Source: Neorhizobium sp. SOG26
GTDB lineage: Bacteria; Pseudomonadota; Alphaproteobacteria; Rhizobiales; Rhizobiaceae
DNA length: 64,000 nt
Assembly: GCF_003491345.1 (NCBI RefSeq)
Contig: NZ_CP025512.1
Coordinates: 2,970,001-3,034,000, forward strand
Direction of reading: 5' to 3'
In this document: piece after piece, positions 54,902-64,000 of the stretch
How positions within the stretch are numbered: the stretch's first letter is position 1
Layout of the letters: the number at the start of each line of letters is the position of its first letter
Translations under genes and position numbers: made by a program
Notes under the pieces: model-generated
The model's input: only the letters and a program-made list of their open reading frames with translations
What the model was told of the DNA's origin: nothing
Database searches by the model: none

Positions 54902-55576
54902 TCAGGCCGAGGTCTGCTCGGCCTGAACGTTTACGCCGTTAAGCTCGGGGCGCATGAAGTCGCCCTGCTCGTCCATCACCCAAAGTTCGCCGGTCGAAAT
55001 ATCAAACCAGGCGCCATGGACGTCGAGCGCGCCGGTTTCGATCCCGTTGCGGACGAACGGGAACGTCTTCAGGTTGGCAATGGAGTTGCGGATGGAGACG
55101 CGCTCCAGCGCGGTCTGCCGCTCGCTTGCCGTCATCAGGTTGTTGCTCTGGATCTGTTCGGCGGCCGGCCGCACCAGCGACATCCAGCGGCCGATGAAGT
55201 CACCGGGCGAAAGCGGCTCGAGGTTCGGGTCGAGCGCCGCCTGGATGCCCCCGCAGCGGCCATGGCCCATCACCACGATATTGTCGATCTCCAGCACCTG
55301 CACGGCATATTCGATTGCCGCCGACGTGCCGTGGAACTGGCTGTCCGGCTCGTAGCGCGGCACCATGTTGGCGACGTTGCGGACCACGAAGAGCTCGCCC
55401 GGACCGCAATCGAAGATGGTTTCCGGCGCCGCGCGTGAATCGCAACACGCAATCAGCAGCGTGTGGGGCTTCTGCCCCTTTTCAGCCAGGAGCCGGTAGC
55501 GTTCACGCTCGTCGGTGTAGCGACCGCTCATGAAGTTGCGGTAACCCGCAAGAAGCCTGTTTGGAAAATCGGTCAT
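54902..55576 (-). CDS. Beta-class carbonic anhydrase
   Basis: A 224-residue zinc enzyme interconverting CO2 and bicarbonate. The zinc ligands are visible as CDSR (Cys with the Asp-Arg dyad) near residue 47, and GHGRCGG (His and Cys) near 105. The GELFVVRNVANMV block and SAAIEYAV are the usual beta-class neighbours. It is close in size to the rhizobial/CynT group. Nearby cyn genes are absent, so housekeeping bicarbonate supply is likelier than cyanate metabolism. The region upstream contains a 20-bp tandem repeat. Confidence 0.95.
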   Translation of the reverse strand: MTDFPNRLLAGYRNFMSGRYTDERERYRLLAEKGQKPHTLLIACCDSRAAPETIFDCGPGELFVVRNVANMVPRYEPDSQFHGTSAAIEYAVQVLEIDNIVVMGHGRCGGIQAALDPNLEPLSPGDFIGRWMSLVRPAAEQIQSNNLMTASERQTALERVSIRNSIANLKTFPFVRNGIETGALDVHGAWFDISTGELWVMDEQGDFMRPELNGVNVQAEQTSA

Positions 55577-55600
55577 GGCTAAAACGCTTATCCCTCACCC

Positions 55601-55640
55601 AGTCGAAGATCAACGGTGCCAGTCGAAGATCAACCGTGAT
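55601..55640. repeat. Two-copy 20-bp tandem repeat upstream of the carbonic anhydrase gene
   Basis: AGTCGAAGATCAACGGTGCC is followed at once by AGTCGAAGATCAACCGTGAT, matching at 17 of 20 positions. It lies 25-64 nt upstream of the carbonic anhydrase start, between pdxY and that gene. It may be a duplicated binding site or a recent slippage product. Confidence 0.7.
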
Positions 55641-55654
55641 TCTGCGCCAGTGAC

Positions 55655-56530
55655 CTAACGCTGGCGCTTGCTTTGCAGCGGATGCACGAGCCGGCGCATC
55701 TGTACCATCGCCATCGGCGTGGAGAGGCTGTTCGCGTCGGTTTCGAGCGTCAGTTCGTCGCCACCGCGCTTGGACGTGCGCGCCAGGATCTCGAACACGC
55801 TTGCCGTCGAGAGCTGAAGCGCTCTCTCCTCGTCCATGCCTGCGAGGATCCGGCCGGTGAACAAGGCGCCCAGCAGGTCGCCGAGCCCGTTCGGCGGATT
55901 GTCGATCAGGCGGTGCTCGGCGAGCAGCGCATGTTTTCCGGTAAGGTAGAGGTTGCCCGTGCCTCCCGCCATCATCGGCACGGCCGAGGTCACGAGAATG
56001 CGAGGCGGACCAAGCGCCACGGCCGCATCCATGATCGCGGCATTGGTTTCGAGCGGGGCGCCCGAGAGCCAGGCGAGCTCGTAGCGATTGGGCGTCGCAA
56101 TCGTTGCAAGCGGGATCAGCTCGTCACGAATGGCTTCGGCCGTCGGCTGCGGAATGTAGAGCCCGCCAAGGTCGCCCATGACGGGATCGCAGACATAAAG
56201 CAGGTCCGGATTCTTTTCCTTCAGCGCTCGGATCAGGCGCGCCACCGCACGCGGCTGCCCGGCATTGCCGAAATAGCCCGTCAGCACCGCCTTTACCTCA
56301 CCCAGCCATGGCGCGCGAATGAGATCGTCTATAGCTTTGTCGAAATCTGATTCGGGGAAAGTCAACCGAGTAGAAGGTCCATGACCGGGATGCCACGGAA
56401 GAACCACGGTCGGCATTGCCCAGACGGGAAAACCAAGCGTTTCCAGCGCGAAAACGGCTGCGCGATTTCCCACCGAACCTCGCACCACATGGCTGGAAAT
56501 GACGATGACGGCCTTGCTGCTGTCTTGCAT
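55655..56530 (-). CDS. pdxY: Pyridoxal kinase PdxY
   Basis: This enzyme phosphorylates pyridoxal for the PLP salvage pathway. The 291-residue ribokinase-like protein has VIVISSHVVRGSVGNRAA at the start (a G-x-V-G-N motif common to PdxK/PdxY), YVCDPVMGDLGGLYIP for the Mg/ATP site, IATPNRYELAWLSG, and the anion-hole/catalytic GLGDLLGALFTGRIL. The ATG at 56530 is chosen; the upstream extension of 23 residues is not conserved in character. It is divergent from the large GDH gene, and upstream of carbonic anhydrase in the same direction. Confidence 0.92.
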   Translation of the reverse strand: MQDSSKAVIVISSHVVRGSVGNRAAVFALETLGFPVWAMPTVVLPWHPGHGPSTRLTFPESDFDKAIDDLIRAPWLGEVKAVLTGYFGNAGQPRAVARLIRALKEKNPDLLYVCDPVMGDLGGLYIPQPTAEAIRDELIPLATIATPNRYELAWLSGAPLETNAAIMDAAVALGPPRILVTSAVPMMAGGTGNLYLTGKHALLAEHRLIDNPPNGLGDLLGALFTGRILAGMDEERALQLSTASVFEILARTSKRGGDELTLETDANSLSTPMAMVQMRRLVHPLQSKRQR

Positions 56531-56720
56531 GTGTTTCGCTTCCGGCTTGGCTGGAATGTCAGCTACGTAGGGCCGTTGATCGGTTTTTCGCCTCGGCATG
56601 TCAACACGACATCAACGAGGGAGGCAAAGGTTCGCGCTCCGCCCAAGAGCGGCCACCTTGCCACCGCATAAGCAAGACTGCACAAAAGCAATACGACGAT
56701 AGACCGACCGGGAGGAAAAA

Positions 56721-59700
56721 GTGGCGGCCAGACAGAATCCGAAGCGGGAAAAGCAGCTCGAAAAGGCACGCCAGCTTTTGGCGGGCAATGAAGGGCCAAG
56801 CCTCGACCCCGTCATCCTGTTCGGTCGCGCCAGCGAGGATGACCTGGAGAACTACCCGCCGGAAATGCTGGCGCTGGCTGCCAGGCATGCCGGCAAGAGG
56901 CTTCAGGCCTGGAGCCGTATCAATCCCGACGTGACGGTCGAAACCGTCGAAGGTGTCGAGCCGAACGGCCAGCAGGTCTGCATCCTCACGGTTGTAGACC
57001 GGAACATGCCGTTCCTGTTCGATTCGGTGATGGGCGAAGTCGCCGCGAGCCACCGCGACCTGCTGATGGCGGTCCACCCGATCCTCACCCTTGAGCCCGG
57101 CAAGGAGCCGGTGCTTCGCTCGAAGGAAAAGCCGAGCAATCCGGCCCACCATGTCAGCCTGATCCAGATTCACATCGCTCTTCTGGGTGAGGAGCAGGCG
57201 AACCATCTCGTCGAGCGGATCCGCTACATTCTCGACCAGGTGCATCTGTCGATCACCGACTGGTCCTCCATGCTGGAGGTTCTCGACGGCGCACAAAAGC
57301 AGCTTTCCAGCGCCAAGGGCCGCCGCCAGACCGACCGTGATGAGGCGCTCGCCTTCCTCGACTGGCTGCGGGACGACAACTTCACCTTCCTTGGCATGCG
57401 GGAATATGTGTATTCCGGCAAGGGTGCCAACGCCACGGTCGAGCGAGGCAAGGGTCGCGGCCTCGGCATCCTCTCCGACCCGGATGTCCTGGTTCTGCGC
57501 CTCGGCAAGGATCAGGTAACAACGACGCCGGAAATCCTGGAATTCCTGGATGGTCCGGATTTCCTCATCGTTACCAAGGCGAACGTCAAGTCCGTCGTCC
57601 ACCGGCGCGTCTACATGGACTATGTCGGCGTCAAACGCTTCGACGAGAAAGGCAATGTCGTCGGCGAGTTGCGGATTGTCGGCCTGTTCACGGCAACGGC
57701 CTATACCCATTCGGTCCGCGAAATCCCGCTGCTGCGCGCCAAGGTTTCCCGTGTCGAGAGCCATTTCGGCTTCGACCCAGACAGCCATTCCGGGCGCATG
57801 CTGCAGAACACGCTGGAATCCTATCCGCGCGACGACCTCTTCCAGATCGACACCGACCTGCTTGCCCGCTTCTGCGAGCAGATCATGGAATTGAGCGAGC
57901 GCCCGCGGGTCCGCGTCCTGCCGCGCATCGACCATTTCGACCGCTTCGTGTCGGTTATCGTTTATGTCCCTCGTGAGGACTACAATTCCATCGTCCGCGA
58001 GAAGATCGGCACCTATCTGGCCGACGTGTTCGACGGTCACGTCTCAGCCTATTACCCGGCCTTCCCGGAAGGCACGTCCGCGCGCGTCCACATGATCATC
58101 GGTCGGCGCGGTGGCAAGACACCGCGCATCCCGCAGCCAAAGCTTGAGGAAGCGATCCGGCTGATCGCCACTCCGTGGGAGGAACGCTTCGCAGCGCTTG
58201 CTGACGCTGGCCCGCGACTTTCCGTGACCAACGCCTTCCAAGAAGCCTTTACGCCGGAAGAAACCTTCGAGGACCTGCCGGACATCGCCGCCTGCGCGGA
58301 TGGTGAAACGATCCGCATCAATTTCTACCGTCGTCCGACCGATGCCGCCGATACGATCTCGCTGAAGATCTTCCATGCCGAGCGCCACCTGTCGCTGTCG
58401 CGCCGCGTGCCGCTTCTCGAAAATCTCGGTTTCCATGTCGTCAGCGAGCAGACCTTCGAGATCCATGTCGGGCCCGAGGCCCGGCTTGTCGTCCTGCATG
58501 ACATGGAGCTGCAGCTCGGCAACGAGCGCGCCGTCGATCTCCTGCGCGATGGGCCTCTGCTGGAGGAAGCCTTCCTCTCGGCCTTCAATGGCCTCATCGA
58601 TAACGACAGCCTCAACCGGCTCGTGTTGCTCGCTGGTCTTTCCGCCCGCGAGATCACGGTGCTGCGCGCTTATTCACGATACCTTCGCCAGACGGGCATC
58701 GTGTATTCGCAGACCTATATCGCGGACGTCCTCAACAAGTACCCGGGCATCTCTGCCTCGATCTTCCAGCTCTTCCGCGAAGGCTTCGACCCCAAGATCG
58801 CAGAGAAGGCACGTACAAAGAAGCTGACCGAACGCCACGCCGAGATAGAGGAAGCGCTCGGCCAGGTGCCGAATCTCGATGAGGACCGCACGCTGCGCCG
58901 TTTCGTTAATGCGGTGGATGCCACGCTACGCACCAACTACTTCCAGCACGACGAAAACGGCCAGCCGAACAGGATGCTGGCCTTCAAGCTCGACCCAAAG
59001 CTGCTCGATGGCCTGCCCGAACCCCGGCCGTTCCGCGAGATCTATGTCTATGGCACGGAGGTCGAAGGCGTGCATCTTCGCTTCGGCAAGGTGGCGCGCG
59101 GCGGCCTGCGCTGGTCGGATCGCGGCGAAGACTACCGCACCGAGATCCTCGGCCTCGTGAAGGCACAGCAGGTCAAGAACGCCGTCATCGTTCCCGTCGG
59201 CGCCAAGGGCGGCTTCTTCCCCAAGATGCTGCCGGTGGGCGGCTCGCGCGATGCCTTCTTCAACGCCGGCAAGGAAGCCTACAAGACCTTCATCCGCACG
59301 CTTCTTTCGATCACCGACAACATCGTCGGCACCGAGGTTGTCGGCCCGGACAACACCGTCCGCATCGATGGCGACGATCCGTATTTCGTCGTCGCGGCCG
59401 ACAAGGGCACCGCAACCTTCTCCGACACCGCCAACGGGCTGGCGCAGGAAGCTGGATTCTGGCTCGATGACGCCTTCGCCTCTGGCGGTTCGGCCGGTTA
59501 CGACCACAAGAAGATGGGCATCACCGCCCGCGGCGCCTGGGAGGCGGTCAAACGCCACTTCCGGGAGAAGGACATCGACATCCAGACGACGCCGTTCACG
59601 GTCGCCGGTGTGGGCGACATGTCCGGCGACGTTTTTGGCAACGGCATGCTGCTGTCGCGCAAGATCCGCCTTATCGCCGCCTTCGACCACCGCGATATCT

Positions 59701-61481
59701 TCATCGATCCCGATCCGGACATGGAGAAATCGTTTGCGGAGCGCGAGCGGCTGTTCAACCTGCCGCGCTCGAGCTGGCAAGATTACGACCGCTCGGCCCT
59801 CTCCGACGGCGCGATGATTATCTCCCGGACGGAAAAGTCGGTGAAGCTGACGAGCCAGGCCGCTGCCGCAATCGGACTGGAGAAGACGGCCGCCACCCCG
59901 TTTGAGATCATGACAGCGATCCTGAAGGCCCCGGTCGACCTGCTCTGGTTCGGCGGCATCGGCACCTATATCAAGGCCGCATCGGAAACCGATGCGGAAG
60001 TCGGCGACCGCGCCAATGACGCGATCCGTGTCAACGGCACCGAAGTTCGCGCCAGCGTCATCGGCGAAGGCGCCAATCTCGGCGTTACCCAGAAGGGCCG
60101 CATCGCCTATTCGCTGAATGGCGGGCGCTGCAATTCCGATGCGATCGACAACTCCGCAGGCGTCAACTCCTCTGACGTCGAGGTCAACATCAAGATCGCC
60201 CTGAACCGGGCGATGCAGGACGGCCGCCTGACGCGCGAGAAGCGCAACCAGTTGCTTGCTTCGATGACCGATCAGGTTGCCAATCTGGTGTTGCGCAATA
60301 ACTACCTGCAGCCGCTTTCGATCTCCCTCGCGGAAAAGAAGGGCACCGGCAATCGGGAAGAACTATCGCGCCTGATGTCCGTGCTGGAGTCCCAGGGCCA
60401 GCTGAACCGCCTGGTGGAAACGCTTCCCGATGACGCGGAACTGGCCGAACGCTACCAGTCTGGCCGGCCGCTGACCCGGCCGGAGATCGGCGTGCTCTTG
60501 TCCTATTCGAAGATCGTCCTCTTCGACGCCCTCATCGACAGCACCGTCCCGGATGATCCCTACTTCTCAGCCGTCCTGAAGGATTACTTCCCGGCCAAGA
60601 TGCAGAAGGCGCATGCGGCCGATATCGAAAACCATCGATTGCACCGCGAGATTATCGCCACGACGCTTGCCAACGAAGCTATCAACCGCGGCGGACCCGG
60701 CTTCGTGCAGCAGATCAGCGACATGACCGGCGCTACCGCTGCCAATGTCGTGAAGGCTGCCTTCATTGCCCGCGACGGCTTCGACCTGCCCGCCCTCTGG
60801 TCTGCGATCGACACGCTCGATGGAAAGATCTCAGGCCAGGTCCAGAACGACCTTTACGCCGCCGTCAGCCGTGTCTTCGTTGGCGCAACCTATCTCATCC
60901 TGCAGACCCAGGCGGGTGCCGGCGCCATGGCCGAAACCATTGCCCGGCTGAAGGCGGCACTCAAGGGCATGCGCAGCGCGATCGGCACCCGGGAGATGGT
61001 GGAGAATGCCGCCCGCGCCTCCGAACTCGAAGCCCAGGGGGCTCCGGCCGAGCTTGCCCGCGAGATCCTGCTCCTGCCGACCCTGGTACTGGTGCCGGAA
61101 ATCATGCTGATCGCCGAACGTACGGGCGAAACCTTGGCACGCGCCGCCGACAGCTACTTCGCCGTCACCGAGAAGCTCCGGGTCGATCGCCTGATCAGTG
61201 CCGGCGAGCGCATCACGACCTCCGAACACTATGAAAGCCTGGCGCTCTCCCGCAGCCTGCAGCAGATCGGTTCAGCACGCCGCGACATAGTCATCGCCGC
61301 CTTGTCCAGCCATCCGAAGGAAAAGAAGCCGGTGGAGGCATGGCATGCGGCGGACCGCATCCGCGTCAATCGCCTCGGTGCCGAGATCGTCGCGTTGAGC
61401 GACGGAAGCGACCTCACGCTGCCGAAGATCACCGTCGCCGCCGGCCTTCTCAACGATCTTGCGCACCGAACGGCGATGTAG
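56721..61481 (+). CDS. NAD-dependent glutamate dehydrogenase, large (180-kDa) type
   Basis: This catabolic enzyme deaminates glutamate to 2-oxoglutarate. At 1586 residues it has the large GDH architecture: ~1-700 ACT-like regulatory and helical domains (start GKRLQAWSRINPD, then VDRNMPFLFDSVMGEV), a catalytic dehydrogenase core (~770-1250), and a C-terminal helical domain. The catalytic region reads RFGKVARGGLRWSDR, then NAVIVPVGAKGGFFPK with the active-site Lys, and GDMSGDVFGNGML. VIGEGANLGVTQKGR belongs to the NAD-binding half. The GTG start has GGGAGGA upstream. The gene stands alone, next to a UMF1 transporter and purH, as in Sinorhizobium. Confidence 0.96.
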   Translation: MAARQNPKREKQLEKARQLLAGNEGPSLDPVILFGRASEDDLENYPPEMLALAARHAGKRLQAWSRINPDVTVETVEGVEPNGQQVCILTVVDRNMPFLFDSVMGEVAASHRDLLMAVHPILTLEPGKEPVLRSKEKPSNPAHHVSLIQIHIALLGEEQANHLVERIRYILDQVHLSITDWSSMLEVLDGAQKQLSSAKGRRQTDRDEALAFLDWLRDDNFTFLGMREYVYSGKGANATVERGKGRGLGILSDPDVLVLRLGKDQVTTTPEILEFLDGPDFLIVTKANVKSVVHRRVYMDYVGVKRFDEKGNVVGELRIVGLFTATAYTHSVREIPLLRAKVSRVESHFGFDPDSHSGRMLQNTLESYPRDDLFQIDTDLLARFCEQIMELSERPRVRVLPRIDHFDRFVSVIVYVPREDYNSIVREKIGTYLADVFDGHVSAYYPAFPEGTSARVHMIIGRRGGKTPRIPQPKLEEAIRLIATPWEERFAALADAGPRLSVTNAFQEAFTPEETFEDLPDIAACADGETIRINFYRRPTDAADTISLKIFHAERHLSLSRRVPLLENLGFHVVSEQTFEIHVGPEARLVVLHDMELQLGNERAVDLLRDGPLLEEAFLSAFNGLIDNDSLNRLVLLAGLSAREITVLRAYSRYLRQTGIVYSQTYIADVLNKYPGISASIFQLFREGFDPKIAEKARTKKLTERHAEIEEALGQVPNLDEDRTLRRFVNAVDATLRTNYFQHDENGQPNRMLAFKLDPKLLDGLPEPRPFREIYVYGTEVEGVHLRFGKVARGGLRWSDRGEDYRTEILGLVKAQQVKNAVIVPVGAKGGFFPKMLPVGGSRDAFFNAGKEAYKTFIRTLLSITDNIVGTEVVGPDNTVRIDGDDPYFVVAADKGTATFSDTANGLAQEAGFWLDDAFASGGSAGYDHKKMGITARGAWEAVKRHFREKDIDIQTTPFTVAGVGDMSGDVFGNGMLLSRKIRLIAAFDHRDIFIDPDPDMEKSFAERERLFNLPRSSWQDYDRSALSDGAMIISRTEKSVKLTSQAAAAIGLEKTAATPFEIMTAILKAPVDLLWFGGIGTYIKAASETDAEVGDRANDAIRVNGTEVRASVIGEGANLGVTQKGRIAYSLNGGRCNSDAIDNSAGVNSSDVEVNIKIALNRAMQDGRLTREKRNQLLASMTDQVANLVLRNNYLQPLSISLAEKKGTGNREELSRLMSVLESQGQLNRLVETLPDDAELAERYQSGRPLTRPEIGVLLSYSKIVLFDALIDSTVPDDPYFSAVLKDYFPAKMQKAHAADIENHRLHREIIATTLANEAINRGGPGFVQQISDMTGATAANVVKAAFIARDGFDLPALWSAIDTLDGKISGQVQNDLYAAVSRVFVGATYLILQTQAGAGAMAETIARLKAALKGMRSAIGTREMVENAARASELEAQGAPAELAREILLLPTLVLVPEIMLIAERTGETLARAADSYFAVTEKLRVDRLISAGERITTSEHYESLALSRSLQQIGSARRDIVIAALSSHPKEKKPVEAWHAADRIRVNRLGAEIVALSDGSDLTLPKITVAAGLLNDLAHRTAM

Positions 61482-61515
61482 GACAAGAGCCGCACAAGCA
61501 CGGCTGGAGGGTGGG

Positions 61516-62901
61516 ATGGTCGCTCGCGTTGAGGATGTGCCGACGACCGCAAGCCGGCGCGGCATCTGGGGCTGGATGTTGTTCGACTGGGCAGCCCAGC
61601 CCTTCTTCACCGTTGTCACCACCTTCATCTTCGGGCCCTATTTCGTGGCCCGCCTCACCGAGGATCCAGTCTCCGCGCAGGCAGCGTGGAGCAACATGGC
61701 GACGATCTCCTCGATCATCATCGCCGTCTTCTCGCCGATCCTTGGCTCGATCGCCGACCAATCCGGCCCGCGCAAGCCATGGATCGCCGCCTTTGCGGTG
61801 GTGAAGATCACCTGCCTTGCCGCCCTCTGGTTCGCCGAACCCGGCTCGCCGATCATCTGGCCGATGATCTTCATGATCCTCGCCTCGATCGCCGCCGAGT
61901 TCTCGACCGTCTTCAACGATTCCATGATGCCGCGCCTCGTGTCGAAGGATGAGGTCGGCCGGATCTCCAACGTTGCCTGGGGGCTGGGTTACCTTGGCGG
62001 CATGATCGTGCTGATCGCCGTTGTGACGCTGCTCGCCGCCAACCCGGATACCGGACGGACGCTGATCGGCATTCCGCCGCTCTTCGGGCTCGACCCCGCC
62101 CGAGGCGAGGATGCACGCATCACCGGCCCGCTCGCGGCCGTATGGTTCTTCCTGTTCATCCTGCCGATGTTTTTCTTCACGCCGGATGCCAAGCAGGGCC
62201 TGCCGCTGGCCAAGGCCGTGCGCAGCGGCCTTTCCGAGCTCAAGGGCACGCTGGACGAGTTGCGCCAGCGCAGCAGCATCACTAGGTTTCTCATCGCCCG
62301 CATGTTCTACCAGGATGGCGTCAACGGCGTGCTGATCCTCGGTGGCGCCTTCGCGGCCGGCATGTTCGGCTGGGCGACAATCGAGATCGGCATCTTTGGC
62401 ATTCTGATCAATGTCGTGGCGATCTTCGGCTGCATCGTCGCCGGCGCGCTCGATCGCCGGATGGGCTCAAAGACGGTCGTTGTCATCAGCCTGGTGATCC
62501 TGGTCGCCGCGACGCTCGGCATCGTCTCCACCGGACCGGGCTATACCTTCTTTGGCCTGTGGCAACTGCCCGGCGCGGACGCCGGCGGGCTGTTCGGCAC
62601 TGCCGCCGAAAAGGCCTATGTCGTGTTTGGGTTGCTGATTGGCCTATCGTTTGGGCCAGTGCAGGCGTCGTCGCGGTCCTATCTCGCCCGCAGCGTCGCG
62701 CTGGATGAAGCCGGGCGTTATTTCGGCATCTACGCCCTGTCAGGTCGGGCAACAAGTTTCCTCGCCACCCTCGCCTTTTCGGCCGTCACCTATGCGACCG
62801 ATTCAGCCCGCCTTGGAATGTCGACCCTGCTGGTCTTCCTCCTCGGGGGGCTGCTGCTCCTGCTTGCAACACCCTATCCCGCGGATCGTCCCGCGAGATA
62901 A
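61516..62901 (+). CDS. UMF1-family MFS transporter (Atg22-like)
   Basis: A 461-residue membrane protein with about twelve hydrophobic helices. Blocks GWMLFDWAAQPFFTVVTTFIFGPYF and FSPILGSIADQSGPRKPWIA (an MFS loop-2 motif) place it in the UMF1/Atg22 group. GGAGG precedes the ATG at 61516; the frame extends upstream into a stretch overlapping the GDH end. Atg22 exports amino acids from the yeast vacuole; bacterial relatives have no proven substrate. Closeness to GDH suggests an amino-acid or metabolite exporter, but this is a guess. Confidence 0.88.
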   Translation: MVARVEDVPTTASRRGIWGWMLFDWAAQPFFTVVTTFIFGPYFVARLTEDPVSAQAAWSNMATISSIIIAVFSPILGSIADQSGPRKPWIAAFAVVKITCLAALWFAEPGSPIIWPMIFMILASIAAEFSTVFNDSMMPRLVSKDEVGRISNVAWGLGYLGGMIVLIAVVTLLAANPDTGRTLIGIPPLFGLDPARGEDARITGPLAAVWFFLFILPMFFFTPDAKQGLPLAKAVRSGLSELKGTLDELRQRSSITRFLIARMFYQDGVNGVLILGGAFAAGMFGWATIEIGIFGILINVVAIFGCIVAGALDRRMGSKTVVVISLVILVAATLGIVSTGPGYTFFGLWQLPGADAGGLFGTAAEKAYVVFGLLIGLSFGPVQASSRSYLARSVALDEAGRYFGIYALSGRATSFLATLAFSAVTYATDSARLGMSTLLVFLLGGLLLLLATPYPADRPAR

Positions 62902-62944
62902 ATCCTTCTCCCCGCACCCGGGGAGAAGCTGGCTTGAGAGGCGC

Positions 62945-64000
62945 TTAGTGCCGGAAGTGGCGCATGCCGGTGAAGACCATCGCCACGTTGTGTTCGTTGG
63001 CAGCGGCGATCACCTCATCATCGCGCATCGAGCCACCCGGCTGGATGACGGCCGTGGCGCCCGCAGCAATGGCGGACAAGAGGCCGTCAGCGAAGGGGAA
63101 GAAGGCTTCCGAAGCAACTGCCGAGCCCTTGGTGAGCGGCTGCGCCCAGCCCATGGCCTTGGCCGCTTCCTCGGCCTTCAGGCCGGCGATGCGTGCGGAA
63201 TCGATGCGGCTCATCTGGCCGGCGCCGATGCCGGCCGTCTGGCCATCCTTGGCGTAAACGATGGCGTTCGACTTCACATGCTTGGCAACCTTGTAGGCGA
63301 ACTTGAGGTCGGCGAGTTCGGTTTCGGTCGGTGCACGCTTGGTAACCACGCGAAGATCGATGTCCTCGATCATGCCGTTGTCACGGGTCTGCACCAGCAG
63401 GCCGCCGGCAACGGTCTTGGCGGTGAGGCCGCGCGAGCGCGGGTCAGGCAGGCCACCTGTCACCAGCAGGCGCAGGTTCTTCTTGGCTGCGATGATTCGC
63501 TGCGCCTCAGGCGAGACGTCGGGCGCGATGATGACTTCGGTGAAGAGCTTGACGATCTCTTCAGCCGTTTCGGCATCCAGCAACTGGTTGAGCGCGATGA
63601 TGCCGCCGAAGGCCGAGGTGGAATCGCAGGCCAGCGCCCGCAGATAGGCGTCCTTCAGCGTCGGCCCGACAGCCACGCCGCAAGGGTTGGCATGTTTGAT
63701 GATGGCGCAGGCCGGACCACTGGTTTCCGGCGCAAACTCGCCGATCAGTTCGAAGGCGCCATCCGTGTCGTTGATGTTGTTGTAGGAAAGCTGCTTGCCC
63801 TGCAGGAGCCTCGCCGTCGCAACGCCCGGGCGGTTTTCGCCCGTCACATAGAAGCCGGCGCTCTGGTGCGGGTTCTCGCCATAGCGCATTTCTTCCTTCA
63901 GGATACCGCCGATGGTGCGGTAGCGCGGGATCTCGATATCGAGCGCCTCGGCAAACCAGTTGGAGATCGCCGTGTCGTAAGCGGCCGTGCGGGCATAAGC
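62945..64000 (-). CDS. purH: Bifunctional AICAR transformylase/IMP cyclohydrolase (C-terminal part)
   Basis: The last two steps of de novo IMP synthesis. The gene runs off the right edge, so about 351 C-terminal residues are seen, all of the AICAR transformylase domain. MRYGENPHQ, then [15 protein letters not shown] and the catalytic [10 protein letters not shown] (Lys-His) are present. The C-terminus [12 protein letters not shown], with [20 protein letters not shown], is complete. The IMP cyclohydrolase domain and start lie beyond the window. It is convergent with the UMF1 gene, 43 nt apart. Confidence 0.96.
   Translation of the reverse strand, partial: AYARTAAYDTAISNWFAEALDIEIPRYRTIGGILKEEMRYGENPHQSAGFYVTGENRPGVATARLLQGKQLSYNNINDTDGAFELIGEFAPETSGPACAIIKHANPCGVAVGPTLKDAYLRALACDSTSAFGGIIALNQLLDAETAEEIVKLFTEVIIAPDVSPEAQRIIAAKKNLRLLVTGGLPDPRSRGLTAKTVAGGLLVQTRDNGMIEDIDLRVVTKRAPTETELADLKFAYKVAKHVKSNAIVYAKDGQTAGIGAGQMSRIDSARIAGLKAEEAAKAMGWAQPLTKGSAVASEAFFPFADGLLSAIAAGATAVIQPGGSMRDDEVIAAANEHNVAMVFTGMRHFRH

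Noticed and set aside
56601..58040. A 479-codon minus-strand frame opposite the start of the large GDH
   Set aside because: Shadow of the conserved GDH regulatory domain; no ribosome site or recognisable domain.

Overview
The window looks like chromosomal DNA of a Rhizobiaceae alphaproteobacterium (Rhizobium, Agrobacterium or Sinorhizobium type). It is GC-rich and codes densely on both strands. Its gene order is typical of that group: rplU-rpmA-obgE-proB-proA-nadD-rsfS-rlmH followed by envC-ctpA-deacetylase-rppH, leuD with leuB, a large NAD-glutamate dehydrogenase near purH, an imuA-imuB-dnaE2 mutasome, and P. denitrificans-type cobalamin genes. The SOS box has the alphaproteobacterial form GTTC-N7-GTTC. 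Both ends cut genes: purC at the left, purH at the right. I see no prophage, insertion sequence, CRISPR array or conjugative element. This is mostly core genome with small accessory patches.

Layout. 0-7.6 kb: purC, then a TetR regulator and a complete RND efflux system (lipoprotein adaptor, AcrB-type pump, NodT-type outer membrane lipoprotein). 7.6-10.6 kb: efp divergent from epmA-epmB, which encode the beta-lysylation enzymes for EF-P. 10.6-13.8 kb: a secreted GH5 glycosidase, purU behind two operator-like palindromes, a structured leader with two tiny ORFs, and a freestanding Lrp ligand-binding domain. 13.8-18.7 kb: a LysR regulator divergent from an amaA/amaB-like lysine-pipecolate pair and an S58 peptidase. 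18.7-20.4 kb: a two-gene cassette of unknown function (small membrane protein plus alpha/beta hydrolase). 20.3-22.4 kb: cobC and cobD diverge with almost no spacer. 22.5-27.4 kb: a branched-chain/amide-type ABC importer whose permease and ATPase are fused. 27.6-40.2 kb: tRNA-Ser(CGA), the rplU/rpmA/obgE/pro operon, and the EnvC-CtpA-deacetylase envelope group. 40.3-47.1 kb: bfd-bfr iron storage and the LexA-boxed imuA-imuB-dnaE2 cassette. 47.2-54.9 kb: a zincin-like protein, a CoA-ester lyase, leuD, ridA, leuB, a PAP2 phosphatase, asd and a lytic transglycosylase. 54.9-64 kb: beta-carbonic anhydrase, pdxY, the 1586-residue NAD-GDH, a UMF1 transporter and purH.

The most interesting signal is in the 355-nt gap before asd. 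A promoter-like TTGACT-N16-TAAACA element lies just upstream of a 39-codon ORF whose last twelve codons are packed with Lys (4) and Thr (5). GC-rich segments that can pair in alternative ways follow, including a CU-rich stretch complementary to the asd ribosome-binding region. Asd feeds both lysine and threonine synthesis, so this looks like an undescribed peptide-leader attenuator or RBS switch. Other leads are the membrane protein/hydrolase cassette, repeated operator-like elements before purU and the ABC importer, a dyad over the bfd promoter, and the roughly 155-nt imuA/imuB coding overlap.
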